Numbered from the stretch's first letter, positions 52,374 to 61,966 are shown. The stretch: DNA of 64,000 bases from Bradyrhizobium sp. ORS 285 (GCF_900176205.1 NZ_LT859959.1:2315001-2379000); one strand, 5' to 3'. Made by a program: numbers and translations. The notes: generated by a model not told the origin, from the letters alone.

Positions 52374-53750
52374 ATGCTCAGCAACTCGCTCATCGAACTC
52401 GATCGCGCCCATCTGGTGCACCCCGTCGCATCCTATAGGGGACACGAGGCCTCGGGCGCGCGGGTCCTCGCTTCGGCCAAGGGCGCCGTCGTCACCGACG
52501 CCTCCGGCCACCAGCTGGTCGATGGTTTCGCCGGCCTGTGGTGCGTCAATGCCGGCTATGGCCATGACAGCATCGTCGAGGCTGCGGCGCGGCAGATGCG
52601 CGAGCTGCCTTATGCCACCGGCTATTTCAGCCTCGCCTCGGAGCCCGCCATCCGGCTCGCCGCGGCGCTGGCGGAGCGTGCGCCGGGCGATCTCAACCAC
52701 GTCTACTTCACGCTGGGCGGCTCGGACGCCGTCGACAGCACGGTCCGCTTCATCCACTATTATTGGCATGCGAAGGGACAGAAGCAGCGCGACCAGTTCA
52801 TCACCTTGCAGCAGGGCTATCACGGGTCCTCGACGGTCGGCGCCGGGCTGACGGCGTTGCCCGCCTTCCACGCCAATTTCGGCGTGCCGTTGAACTGGCA
52901 GCACAAGATCCCGTCGCATTACACCTATCGCAATCCGGTCGGCAGCAATACCGAAGCGATCATTGCGGCGTCGCTCGCTGCGCTCGAGGCCAAAATCGCC
53001 GAGGTGGGCGGGCCCGAGCGGGTGGCGGCATTTTATGCCGAGCCGATCCAGGGCTCGGGTGGCGTGCTGGTGCCGCCCAAGGGCTGGATGAAGGCGATGC
53101 GCGAGCGCTGCCGGCAGCACGGCATCCTGTTCGTCGCCGACGAGGTGATCACCGGGTTCGGTCGCACCGGTCCGTTGTTCGCCTGCAGCGATGACGATAT
53201 CGTCCCCGACTTCATGACGGTCGCCAAGGGTCTGACCTCGGGCTATGTCCCGATGGGCGCGGCGCTGATGTCCGATCATGTCTATGGCGTGATCGCCGAC
53301 GGGGCGGGGATGTCGGCGGTGGGGCACGGCTATACCTATTCGGCGCATCCGGTGAGCGCGGCCGTCGGCCTTGCCGTGCTCGATCTCTATGAAAGCGGTC
53401 TGCTGGAGAACGGCCGGCGCGCCGGTGCGCGGCTGATGGCCGGCTTGAGGACGCTGCAGGATCATCCGCTGGTTGGTGAGGTCCGCGGCCGCGGTCTGCT
53501 GGCGGCGATCGAGCTCGTCGTCGACAAGGAGCGCAAGACGCCGCTGCCGGCCAGCGCCGAGCCGGCGCGCCGCATCTTCGATCGCGCCTGGGCGAATGGG
53601 CTGGTCATCCGCGCCTTCCCGACGGGGGTGCTCGGCTATGCCCCGCCGCTGTGCTGCACCGACGCCGATATCGATGCCATCATCGAGCGGACCGCGCGGA
53701 CGCTCGACGAGACCCTGGCCGATCCGGACGTCCGCCAAGCGATGATGTGA
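52374..53750 (+). CDS. Class III PLP-dependent aminotransferase (omega-amino acid/polyamine type)
   Basis: 458 residues. PLP lysine in MTVAKGLTSGYVPMGA near residue 282; cofactor Asp in ILFVADEVITGFGRTG near 250; GYHGSSTVGAGLTAL near 155 and HGYTYSAHPVSAA near 315 are typical of the group. It moves amino groups from diamines or omega-amino acids to pyruvate or 2-oxoglutarate. ATG 52374 has GGAG about 8 bases upstream. It is divergent from the HAD gene and followed by broken HAD/FAD gene remains, suggesting a former amine-degradation locus. Confidence 0.93.
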   Translation: MLSNSLIELDRAHLVHPVASYRGHEASGARVLASAKGAVVTDASGHQLVDGFAGLWCVNAGYGHDSIVEAAARQMRELPYATGYFSLASEPAIRLAAALAERAPGDLNHVYFTLGGSDAVDSTVRFIHYYWHAKGQKQRDQFITLQQGYHGSSTVGAGLTALPAFHANFGVPLNWQHKIPSHYTYRNPVGSNTEAIIAASLAALEAKIAEVGGPERVAAFYAEPIQGSGGVLVPPKGWMKAMRERCRQHGILFVADEVITGFGRTGPLFACSDDDIVPDFMTVAKGLTSGYVPMGAALMSDHVYGVIADGAGMSAVGHGYTYSAHPVSAAVGLAVLDLYESGLLENGRRAGARLMAGLRTLQDHPLVGEVRGRGLLAAIELVVDKERKTPLPASAEPARRIFDRAWANGLVIRAFPTGVLGYAPPLCCTDADIDAIIERTARTLDETLADPDVRQAMM

Positions 53751-53803
53751 AAGGTCTGGCGTGAAAGCGGGCAAGGAGGGCCTTTCCGGACAGCTCGGCA
53801 GCG

Positions 53804-54157
53804 ATGGCCCGTCTGGCCAAGCGCTACAAGCTGATCGCGATGACCAATGCGCCTCGATCCGCCTGATGCAGGCGCGCGCTCGAGCTGCTGCCGGCCCTGA
53901 AGCAGAGCCAGGTGACGGCGACCTGGGCGGGCTATATCGATTCCACACCGGACGGCGGGCCCGCCATCGGCGAGCTCGCCGCGCTGCCCGGCCTGATCGT
54001 CGCTGCCGGCTTCAGCGGCTATTGTTTCGGGATTGGTCCGGGCGCCGGCCCTCTCATCGCGGACCTCGTCACCGCTGCAACGTCGATCGTCGATCACCGG
54101 GCCTATGCACCCGAGCGCTTTGCCAAGCGCGGCGCGACGAAGGTCGCGGAGTTCTGA
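53804..54157 (+). pseudogene. Remnants of a HAD gene and the C-terminus of a FAD-dependent oxidoreductase
   Basis: 53804-53866 reads MARLAKRYKLIAMTNAPRSA then TGA; this looks like the motif II region of a type II HAD (compare LAKVAKEIPLVILSNAMN in the intact gene). Directly after, in the same frame, comes ELLPALKQSQVTATWAGYID, then STPDGGPAIGELAALPGL and IVAAGFSGYCFGIGPGAG to a stop at 54157: the C-terminal FAD-binding part of a DAO-type oxidoreductase. The rest of both genes is missing, so this is a deletion-scarred gene remnant. Confidence 0.75.
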
Positions 54158-54262
54158 CGGAGTCATAGGCTAGGTCCATCTCCTCTCGAACCCGCCGGCG
54201 CGCTCGCCTGGTCGGGTTCTGGTTGCCGGTTGATCGAAACGCGATCCGTCAGGCCACGATGG

Positions 54263-54788
54263 TCCGGCCTCGCGGCGCCTGATGCGTCCGAGCTGTGCGA
54301 TCTCTCCACCCTCTGCAGATAGAGGGCGCAGGGAATGCCGGGTGCTGGCCGCACCCATGGCCCGCCAGCGAAAGAAAATGCTGGCGGCAGTCACCACAGG
54401 TTCAGCCGAGGCATCCCGGCATTCCCCGCGCGATGGTTTGAGCGGCTTATACGTCCTCTCCCCGGGGACCGGCTGTCTTGCCCCCGTCACCCGCGCAACG
54501 CCAGAGCGTTGCCGCGTGCTTGGCCTCAGCGTCGGGAGGCCAGGACCCTACGATTTCGCCGGCGCATCGGGCTCGTTCGTCCGCATGACAGGTCACGCTG
54601 CGATCCAATGCACCCACCGCATCCCGCACCCACGTTTCGTGACGACCGCGAAGCGCCCCTCGGCGGGACGGGATGCGCCTAGACAACCATGATTTTCGAA
54701 AAAACGAAAGAAGAATATTTTTCGCGAGAGGACTGGACAGGGGTGATCGGCTTGAGGCGGTGAGAGAAATCAGATTCTTGGCGCAGGG
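54263..54788 (+). repeat. Dispersed structured repeat, copy 2
   Basis: Similar along its length to 33033-33567, same orientation. Outer arms GCGCAGGGAATGCCGGG (54326-54342) and CCCGGCATTCCCCGCGC (54415-54431) pair with one mismatch. Inner stems: CCGCCAGC/GCTGGCGG (54362-54369/54380-54387), GCAACGC-CAGA-GCGTTGC (54495-54512), TGGCCTC/GAGGCCA (54521-54527/54536-54542). The first and third differ from copy 1 by paired, compensating changes. It sits at the boundary between the aminotransferase region and the low-GC island. Confidence 0.8.
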
Positions 54789-54994
54789 GTGCCAGAGGTC
54801 TTGATGTCGGCCGCGCGCCTGGCCTGCGCTTGTCTTGATGAGTATGTCCGGTCAAGCTCAGCAAACGAACGTCTTTGGCGCCGATCGAAAGGGTCGAGGA
54901 GGGCGAATTGCGGACATGACGAGGCAGTCCAATTAAGTCATGATTGCCCAGGCGCGGACCTAATGAGACAAGCGCCAAATGCGGGGAACTGACC

Positions 54995-55441
54995 ATGGAT
55001 TTTATGGGGATTTCAGTTGGTATTCTTGCGCTGGTCTGTGCGCTTGTTCTACTGTTCGGTGCCCGGGGGGCGCGCAAACTACTGGGCTGGAGCTTTGGCG
55101 TACTGATATTCTGCGCAATCGGTCTGAGCGCTGTAGCATGGATTCGGTCGTCGTATGAAATGCGTACCCAAACAGCGGCCGCATCGATTTCCGGAACTGC
55201 GTCACCGGCGACTCCGATTAGCATTATCGCCCCTTTGCCAACTGGTTTTGTGTTGGACAACACGCCTGACCTTGCTGACAAAATAAGGGTGACGGGACCG
55301 GACAAAAGAATTTTTGTTTTCTCGGTCGGGACAGAAAAGACTGCAATTGAAAGTTTCATGCGAAGTCAGTACGGCGTTCAGGGGAGCAGGCGGGCCGAAT
55401 GTTGGACCAAAGAACCCGGCCCTTGGTGTGATTATCGCTAG
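54995..55441 (+). CDS. Small membrane protein of unknown function
   Basis: 148 residues from ATG 54995 (GGGGAA upstream). Two adjacent N-terminal membrane helices: ISVGILALVCALVLLFGARG and LLGWSFGVLIFCAIGLSAVA. The rest is a soluble domain with mixed strands, including TPISIIAPLPTGFVLDNTP and KRIFVFSVGTEKTAIESF, and two Cys near the end. Base composition is clearly lower in GC than flanking genes, as expected of acquired DNA. No family recognised. It is 193 bases upstream of the TIR-like gene in the same direction and could be its membrane partner, but nothing proves it. Confidence 0.65.
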   Translation: MDFMGISVGILALVCALVLLFGARGARKLLGWSFGVLIFCAIGLSAVAWIRSSYEMRTQTAAASISGTASPATPISIIAPLPTGFVLDNTPDLADKIRVTGPDKRIFVFSVGTEKTAIESFMRSQYGVQGSRRAECWTKEPGPWCDYR

Positions 55442-55634
55442 AAGACTTCTTTCTAACCTAGCTGAAATCTCCGCTATCCAGTAGGCGCAGCCTCAGACTA
55501 TAAATCGCATCAAGGTCGTAATTGTTCTCAGTGATGGCGTGGATTAACTCAGTACCTCCGATTTGAACGCACCGAATGCACACCTTAGCATCATTACCTG
55601 ACCTACTAGGCGGTTCCGCGGAGGCCGCTGTCCT

Positions 55635-56888
55635 ATGAAGATATTCTGGTCGTGGCAATCAGATACACCTGGTCGGACAGGGCGTCACTTCGTTAGGGCC
55701 GCACTGGACGAAGTGGTTAGTATATTAAAGCAGCCTCCTCAAATTGAGGAGCCAGCAGAGCGTGAGGCCCGCGACGCGCTACACGTCGACCAAGATCGCC
55801 AGGGTGTCTCTGGTAGCCCAGATCTAGCCCGGACGATCTTTAGTAAGATCGAGCTAGCCGAAGTCTTTATCGCTGATGTAACCCTGATTGGGGAGTCAAT
55901 TGCTATCGACGATGAGGTCGGCTCTCGTAAGAAGGTAGTTAATCCAAATGTAGCCATTGAATACGGCTTTGCAGAGCGGGCTATCGGCGATCAGAGAATT
56001 TTGCTGGTACAGAACGACTACTATGGCGGACGCAATAGTCTGCCATTTGATCTAAGGCACAAAGCCGGACCTATTAGATTTCATCTCCCCCCGGATGCAA
56101 GTGAAGCCGCGATAAAATCAGAGAAAAGGAATTTGCGCGGATCATTCATCACGGCACTGCGACCGTTTATCGGAAGGACAACTGACGCTGTTGGTAAACA
56201 AGTGGTGGAAACTCCCGCTCTCAAGAATATTCCAGCGTACTTCGCAGATTCGGGCTTTGTGTTGGCCTCAGTAGGAAACGGCGGAGTAAACCAGATAGAT
56301 TACCGTATGGGAGATCAGCGGGTATTTTATTTACGGCTGATTCCGACCAAAGTCAGTGAGCGGAAACTTACGTTCAGTGAATTGCAGAGGTTACTAACCC
56401 AGAATCGTCTGCATACCCTGTCTAGAAATATCTTCAGCGGCGCAGTTGGTCGTAATGCTTTCGGGTCGATAGTATATGAGCCGCATGGTGAGAGTCCTAC
56501 GCCGAGGTCCTTCACCCAACTATTCCGTAACGGAGAGATCTGGACAGTAGGCACAGGTTTTCATCAGAACACTCAAGGTGGATGGCTCGTACCTGCGCGG
56601 AATGTCCAAAACATATTTTCAAGAGTTCTACAAAATTTCTGCGACGTTGCTTCCGAAAGCTTGGGGCTTTCTTCTCCCTATACCATAGAGTTTGGCGGTT
56701 TGTGTCTTGCGGGTGCCCGCCTTAGTGTAGGCGTTCGCGACGAATGTTTCGGTCCTATCCATCAATCCATGTTAGTTGTGAGAAGTGTGCTCAACAATGA
56801 AGATCTAGCGTCTCAGCAGGCTTTGGTTGAAAGGTTTGTGGACGAGCTTTTCGACCTCGCGGGCGCGGACCGGCCTGCGTCGCTGTGA
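55635..56888 (+). CDS. TIR-like nucleotide-binding domain protein, candidate immune effector
   Basis: 417 residues, low-GC codons. The N-terminal ~160 residues have a TIR/flavodoxin-like pattern: MKIFWSWQSDTPGR (first strand), a helix, SPDLARTIFSKIELAEVFIADVT (residues 61-83), then NPNVAIEYGFAERAIG with a conserved Glu109 and RILLVQNDYYGG (121-132). The SWQSD...IEYG type is recurrent in defence-associated proteins whose TIR-fold degrades or senses nucleotides. The C-terminal ~230 residues are mixed alpha/beta with no recognised family and may sense a trigger. ATG 55635 has GGAGG in the preceding bases (CGCGGAGGCCG). A defence role is inferred. Confidence 0.65.
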   Translation: MKIFWSWQSDTPGRTGRHFVRAALDEVVSILKQPPQIEEPAEREARDALHVDQDRQGVSGSPDLARTIFSKIELAEVFIADVTLIGESIAIDDEVGSRKKVVNPNVAIEYGFAERAIGDQRILLVQNDYYGGRNSLPFDLRHKAGPIRFHLPPDASEAAIKSEKRNLRGSFITALRPFIGRTTDAVGKQVVETPALKNIPAYFADSGFVLASVGNGGVNQIDYRMGDQRVFYLRLIPTKVSERKLTFSELQRLLTQNRLHTLSRNIFSGAVGRNAFGSIVYEPHGESPTPRSFTQLFRNGEIWTVGTGFHQNTQGGWLVPARNVQNIFSRVLQNFCDVASESLGLSSPYTIEFGGLCLAGARLSVGVRDECFGPIHQSMLVVRSVLNNEDLASQQALVERFVDELFDLAGADRPASL

Positions 56889-57003
56889 TTGATCAAAACG
56901 TCTTCCGTTCAGCCGTGTTGCACAGGTGTCATGGGCACCTCATGAGTTCCGTTCTGAGCTGATAGCTGTCCGCCCAGATGGGTCAGCGCTCCGACGCTGC
57001 GTT

Positions 57004-57375
57004 TCAGATAGGCGATTTTCGAACGTCAGAGTCAGCTTGCTGTTCCGTTTCTAGCAAAAGCTGGACTAGGGGGGCCAAGTATGTTGCTCGGAACACGAGA
57101 TAGTCGACTGGCCGATCGATAAATATCCAGGCGATAGGCTCGAATGAATCCCAGTAGTCAACAAAATACCCCGTCGGGCACCTATGCAGGGTGATAGTCT
57201 CGACTTCACCAAACGACTCCATCGCGCTCGCGCCGGCTCGACTGAGCGAATCCCGCCAGTCTCCTTCGGGAGTCATCCCCTCGACATGTCGCCTAAACCA
57301 CTCAGGAGGCTGCCCCTCCGTGAGGCGTCCGTCTTGAAACAGCATGCACCGCCGCTTGTCTTCTTCTGTGAACAT
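57004..57375 (-). CDS. Small hypothetical protein
   Basis: 123 residues from ATG 57375, which has GAGG 7 bases upstream; an upstream start at 57408 is less likely. Acidic and aromatic-rich: FTEEDKRRCMLFQDGRLTEG, PTGYFVDYWDSFEPIAWIFI and DYLVFRATYLAPLVQLLLE. No signal peptide or membrane helix, no recognised family. It lies in the accessory island, convergent with the TIR-like gene. Confidence 0.6.
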   Translation of the reverse strand: MFTEEDKRRCMLFQDGRLTEGQPPEWFRRHVEGMTPEGDWRDSLSRAGASAMESFGEVETITLHRCPTGYFVDYWDSFEPIAWIFIDRPVDYLVFRATYLAPLVQLLLETEQQADSDVRKSPI

Positions 57376-58470
57376 CGTTGGTCCTCGCCACGTCGAGCCG
57401 ATCAGCATAGCCGATTCTCACAGAAACTCCTTGCCGGTCGGATTCTCCGCATCACGGCTTGACGCCCTCGGAGCCCGGTCGGCGGCTCGAACCTAGTCGC
57501 CTTTTGGAGGCTGCGGATCTCGGCGTGCGGCGTCAAAATTCCGCAGTGCCTGATACGAAATTGAGCCATAAAGCCGAAAGCGCCCGGGACGTCTCCCGAG
57601 CGCTTCCTTTGTGCTTTTGACATGGCACTTGGCGAGTTTGTCAGGCTCGCCAAAACTTTTTGCGGACGTAAATTGATCTAGTATCGGACGAGATTTCCCA
57701 GCTTGCCCCTCGGGGTTTGCTTCGGGAGTTTTGGGCAACTGGACCCATCCCTATTCCGCCAGACAACTCTCCCTAGAGCTGGTCATAGGTTCAAACGCTG
57801 ACGACCACATGTGCCGACTTTTCCGCGCACAACCTTTGGGGCATTTTAGCTTAAGTCGCAATTCACATTTTGTTAAGGTGCAGCCACCGCAGCTGGCGGC
57901 CTCTTTCACATCAACCAGGCGTGCAATGGCGCCTCTTAGCACGCAACGTAAGTCCCCCCGACCCGAGGAGCCAAATTGCGAGTCTGGGGGGACACCGGCT
58001 GCGCCACCAGCCGACCTGCCACGGACGCCCTTAATCCGTAGCCTACATCCGTAATGGGCTGAATGCAGACGCCGGAAACTCGTTCGCAGAGTCTGCCTTC
58101 GGTCACAATAGCGACCTGTCGTCGAGCCATTCGGACCGATGGCGGGAGGCTTCCGCGTCGAAGAGGGGCGGGGGCGCGACCAATCGAACGGCTCGAGGCG
58201 GACCCGCGTGTCCGGGTGGCCCATTCATCGTGGTCGGTTCGGCGATTGCGTTCCGCGATGAAGCGCCCTTGTTCGAAGGCGTCAGCCGCAGGTCGCGGCG
58301 CAACCTCGCATAGGATGGCCGCGGGCGAGAGGGTGAGCCAGTCGGTGTGGTCGCCTGCCGTCGCTGCCGTGCGCGTCAAAGGCAACTTCAAACGCAATTT
58401 TCATTCAAATGACGCAAGGGCGGCAGGCGGCTGGACCCTGCGGCGCGTGAGCTGGGTCCTGCCGGCGTGC
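57376..58470. other. About 1.1 kb without a convincing gene
   Basis: Between the small orphan gene and the sugar transporter operon. Overlapping frames on both strands have no ribosome sites, no recognised domains and odd composition (Cys, Pro and Arg-rich). The left part is of intermediate GC and contains one strong hairpin near 57576; the right part returns to chromosome-like GC. It may hold decayed genes or the edge of the inserted island. Confidence 0.4.
57576..57607. terminator. Long hairpin, terminator-like
   Basis: GAAAGCGCCCGGGA (57576-57589), loop CGTC, TCCCGAGCGCTTCC (57594-57607): 12 of 14 positions pair. T-rich sequence follows on the plus side (CTTTGTGCTTTT). Placed in a gene-free stretch; which transcript it ends is unclear. 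Confidence 0.5.
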
Positions 58471-59451
58471 TCACGCCTTCTGACGGCCGTAGATCAGCAG
58501 CATCAGGATGATCACCGCGCCGTAGATCAGCTGGCGGCCGGCTTCGCTGATCTGCATCACCGACAGGATCGATTGCAGCAGCGTGATCAAGATGACGCCG
58601 GCGATCGTGCCGAGATAGCTGCCGCGGCCGCCGAGGATGTGGGTGCCGCCGAGCACGACGGCGGCGATCGAGGGCAGCAGATAGGCATCGCCCATCGACT
58701 GCGCCGCCTTCGACGCATAGCCCGCGAGCAGCACGCCGCCGAAGGCGGAGAGGGCGCCAGACAGCGCGAAGGCCGCCATCGTGATCCGGCGCGTGTCGAT
58801 GCCGGAGAGATAGGCGGCGCGCTCGCGGTTGCCGATGGCGTAGATGGCGCGGCCGAAGGTGGTGCGCGACAACAGCCAGATCGCGGCGCCGCCGATGATC
58901 GCCCAGGCCAGCACGGCATTGGGAAGGCCGGGCACGGCATGGCCGGTGGCAAGATAGCGCATCGCCTTCGAAGCGGAATCCTGCGGCGCAAAGCCGCCGG
59001 TGTAGGCGACCATCAGCCCTTGCGCGACCGCGTTGGTGGCCAGCGTGATGATCATCGAGGGAATACGCAGATAAGCGACGCCGATGCCGTTGAGCAGGCC
59101 GATCGCGGCGCCGCAGAGAATGCCGCAGGGGATCGCGAGGATGGCGCCGGTGGTGCCATGCGCAGCGGCGGCGCAGGCCATCATCGCGCCGGATGTCACG
59201 ACCCAGGGCACGGACAGATCGATCTGGCCGAGCAGGATCACCAGCATCATGCCAGTCGCGATCACGCCGAGGAAGCTCGCGACCTTCAGCTGCTGCAGCA
59301 GATAGTCCGGCGACAGGAAGCTGCGCGAGTAGAGACTGCCGACCAGTAGCAAGAGCAGGATGCAGCCGAACGAGGCCGCCACCGCCGGATCGATCCGGCG
59401 CAGTAGGCCAGCGCCACGAGAGGCCGGCCGGGTTGCCGTTGCGTCGCTCAT
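58471..59451 (-). CDS. Ribose-type ABC transporter permease (RbsC family), second
   Basis: 326 residues with eight to ten membrane helices. Family marks: GVIATGMMLVILLGQIDLSV near 70, where QIDLSV corresponds to the GGIDLSVG motif, GLLNGIGVAYLRIPSMIITL near 120 and AVVLGGTHILGGRGSYLGTI near 270. ATG 59451 overlaps the stop of the first permease by 4 bases. The two permeases differ and probably form a heterodimer. Last gene of the operon. Confidence 0.92.
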   Translation of the reverse strand: MSDATATRPASRGAGLLRRIDPAVAASFGCILLLLLVGSLYSRSFLSPDYLLQQLKVASFLGVIATGMMLVILLGQIDLSVPWVVTSGAMMACAAAAHGTTGAILAIPCGILCGAAIGLLNGIGVAYLRIPSMIITLATNAVAQGLMVAYTGGFAPQDSASKAMRYLATGHAVPGLPNAVLAWAIIGGAAIWLLSRTTFGRAIYAIGNRERAAYLSGIDTRRITMAAFALSGALSAFGGVLLAGYASKAAQSMGDAYLLPSIAAVVLGGTHILGGRGSYLGTIAGVILITLLQSILSVMQISEAGRQLIYGAVIILMLLIYGRQKA

Positions 59452-60428
59452 CCGAACCACTCCAGCCGATTGCGGACGCGCAGCAGGCCGAACGCGCCAA
59501 TGGAGACCGCAAGCATCAGCACGATCCCCTGGAACAGCGGCTGCCATAGCGGATCGAAGTCGAACACGAACAGGAGATCGCCGATGGTTCGGAAGGCCAG
59601 CGCACCGAAGATCGCGCCGATCGCGCTGCCGCGTCCGCCCATCAGCGACACGCCGCCGAGCACCACAGCCGCGATCGAGAACAGCGTGTAGGCGTTGCCG
59701 CTCGCATAGGCCGCCTCACCGGTGTAGGAGAAGAAGGTGAGGAAGAGGCCGCCGATCGCCGACAACAGGCCGGCGAGCGTGTAGGCCATGAACTTGGCGG
59801 CGCGGATCGGCGCGCCGGACATGTAGGCGGCGACCTCCGACGAGCCGGTGGCGAAGGCGGCGCGGCCGATGACCGAGCGGCTATAGGGCACCCAGATCAG
59901 AATCGCCGTCGCGGCCAGCGCCACGAGACTTGTCGGCAGCACGCCGAATATGCGTCCCGTCAGCGCATCGGCCAGCGCCTCGTTGACGGAGCCGCCGGGA
60001 TTGGGCCTGAGCATCAGCGCCACGCCGTAATACATCGCGCCGGTGGCGATCGTCGTCACGATCGGCTGCAGCCGGCCGAAGATCACGATCGCGCCGTTGA
60101 TCATGCCGCACAGCAGCCCGGTGCCGAGCACGCCGGCAACGCCGAGCGCAGTCTCTGTGGCCGTGCCGACGACGATCCAGGAGGCGAGACAATTGGTGAG
60201 CGTCAGGATCATGCCGACCGAGAGATCGATGCCGGCGGTGATCACCACGATGGCCTGCGCCATGGCGACGAAGGCGAGCAGGGTCGCCTTGTTGGACGCG
60301 GTCTGCACCATGTTGGCGCTGAATCCGGCCGGATGGTTGGTCGCATAGATCAGGAACATCGCCACGAAGATGCCGATCGCGAGCATGGTGCCGCGCTGCT
60401 CGGCGAGCCAGTACCGCCACTCGGTCAT
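59448..60428 (-). CDS. Ribose-type ABC transporter permease (RbsC family), first
   Basis: 326 residues, multi-helix. Contains VAMAQAIVVITAGIDLSVGM near 57 (canonical G-I-D-L-S-V-G), GMINGAIVIFGRLQPIVTTI near 110 and AAVVLGGVSLMGGRGSAIGA near 265. Its stop and start overlap both neighbours by 4 bases, so the operon is tightly coupled. Confidence 0.93.
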   Translation of the reverse strand: MTEWRYWLAEQRGTMLAIGIFVAMFLIYATNHPAGFSANMVQTASNKATLLAFVAMAQAIVVITAGIDLSVGMILTLTNCLASWIVVGTATETALGVAGVLGTGLLCGMINGAIVIFGRLQPIVTTIATGAMYYGVALMLRPNPGGSVNEALADALTGRIFGVLPTSLVALAATAILIWVPYSRSVIGRAAFATGSSEVAAYMSGAPIRAAKFMAYTLAGLLSAIGGLFLTFFSYTGEAAYASGNAYTLFSIAAVVLGGVSLMGGRGSAIGAIFGALAFRTIGDLLFVFDFDPLWQPLFQGIVLMLAVSIGAFGLLRVRNRLEWFG

Positions 60429-61966
60429 GCCAGACTCGCTTCCGCCGGTTCGCTGTCGTCGACGTTGAGGGCGCTGCTGACCAGCGCGCGCTCTGTGATC
60501 TCGGCGCCCGCGAGCTCGCGCCTGACGGCGCCGTCATACATCACCAGCACGCGGTCGCAGCAGCCGATCAGCTCGTCATAGTCGGTCGAATAGAGCAGGA
60601 TCGCGGCGCCCTCGTCGGCAAGCCTGCGCAGCAGCCGGTAGATTTCCTGCTTGGTGCCGACGTCGATGCCGCGCGTGGGATCATTCAAGAGGATGATGCG
60701 CGGCTTGTTCATCAGCCATTTCGCGATCACGACCTTCTGCTGGTTGCCACCGGACAGCGCGCTGACCGGGAGGTCAGGCGAGGCGGTCTTGATCTCGATC
60801 AGGCGGATCATCTCGTCGATCAGGGCCGATTGGCGCTGCCGGTCGATGATGCCGAATCGCGCGAAGCGGTCGAAGGCCGCGGCCGAAAGATTGTCGCGCA
60901 CCGACATCGGCAGCATCAGCCCCTCGGTCTTGCGGTCCTCCGGAATCAGCGCGAGGCCGATGCGCTCGGATTTGGCGGCGACGGGGCTGTCGATCGCAAC
61001 CTTGTCGCCATCGATGAGAATGTCGCCGCTGGTGTCGCGGAGCACGCCGAACAGCGCCAGCAGCAGTTCGCGCTGGCCCTGGCCATCGAGTCCACCGAGA
61101 CCGATGATCTCGCCTGCATGCAGCGAGAACGAAATCTCCTTGAGCCGGTCGCCCCAGCCGAGCTTCCTGCATTGCAGGGCGGGCGGCCGGCCGTCTGGCT
61201 GACGCAGCGGCTTGTCCGGAAAAACATGCTTGTATTCGCGGCCGATCATCAGCTCGATCACCTCGGCGTCCGTCTTGGTGCCGGCGGTGAAGGTTGAGAT
61301 GCGGCGGCCGTTGCGGAACACGCTGCAATCATCGGCGAGCTCGGCGATCTCATGCATGCGGTGGGAGATGTAGAGCAGCGCGAGGCCTTCGCTGCGCAGG
61401 CGCTTCAGCACCTCGAACACCTTGGTGACGTCGGAGGCCGTCAACGCCGATGTGGCCTCGTCGAGAATCAGGATCTTCGGCTGCCGTGCCAGCGCCTTCG
61501 CGATCTCGACCATCTGCCGGCGCGACAACGGCAGGTCCCTGACCAGGGCGCGCGGGTGGATGTCGCCGGCACCGGCGCGATGCAGCGCCTCCTCGGCGAT
61601 GCGGCGCAGGGCGCGCCGGTCGATCATGCCGAGCCGCGTCGGCGGATGAGAGATCATGATGTTGTCGGCGACTGAAAGATCCGGGATCAGCGACAGCTCC
61701 TGGAAGATGCAGACGATCCCGGCGTCGTTTGCCGCCGAAGGATTACTGAACGCGACCTCACGTCCCCCGAGCGTCATGCGGCCTTCGTCCGGCGCGACCA
61801 CGCCGACCATGAGCTTGATCAAGGTCGACTTGCCGGCGCCGTTCTCGCCGAGAATGGCGTGGATGCGCCCGGGGTGAACCTCGAGATCCGCCCGGTCGAG
61901 CGCGACGACGCCGCCATAGCGCTTGGACAATCCTTCGGCGCGAAACAGCGGCTCGGCCGCGATCAT
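60425..61966 (-). CDS. Sugar ABC transporter ATP-binding protein (RbsA family)
   Basis: 513 residues, two ABC domains in tandem. First: Walker A GENGAGKST near 40, signature region LPLSRRQMVEIAKAL, Walker B ILILDEATSAL. Second: degenerate Walker A (GLGGLDGQGQREL), signature LSGGNQQKVVIAKWL, and a Walker B reading LLNDPTRGIDVG, with Asp in place of the usual Glu. ATG 61966 has GAGGAAGAGAG upstream. It powers import of a monosaccharide, with the two permeases below and the binding protein above. Confidence 0.93.
   Translation of the reverse strand: MIAAEPLFRAEGLSKRYGGVVALDRADLEVHPGRIHAILGENGAGKSTLIKLMVGVVAPDEGRMTLGGREVAFSNPSAANDAGIVCIFQELSLIPDLSVADNIMISHPPTRLGMIDRRALRRIAEEALHRAGAGDIHPRALVRDLPLSRRQMVEIAKALARQPKILILDEATSALTASDVTKVFEVLKRLRSEGLALLYISHRMHEIAELADDCSVFRNGRRISTFTAGTKTDAEVIELMIGREYKHVFPDKPLRQPDGRPPALQCRKLGWGDRLKEISFSLHAGEIIGLGGLDGQGQRELLLALFGVLRDTSGDILIDGDKVAIDSPVAAKSERIGLALIPEDRKTEGLMLPMSVRDNLSAAAFDRFARFGIIDRQRQSALIDEMIRLIEIKTASPDLPVSALSGGNQQKVVIAKWLMNKPRIILLNDPTRGIDVGTKQEIYRLLRRLADEGAAILLYSTDYDELIGCCDRVLVMYDGAVRRELAGAEITERALVSSALNVDDSEPAEASLA

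Noticed and set aside
57430..57510. Possible tRNA fragment (a GGCTCGAACC T-loop-like string) that could mark an island attachment site
   Set aside because: No matching acceptor, D or anticodon arm could be folded around it, and the T-loop does not fit the TTC consensus.
57402..57738. Two overlapping minus-strand frames of about 80 codons
   Set aside because: No ribosome sites or domains, and the longer hairpin at 57576-57607 lies inside them.
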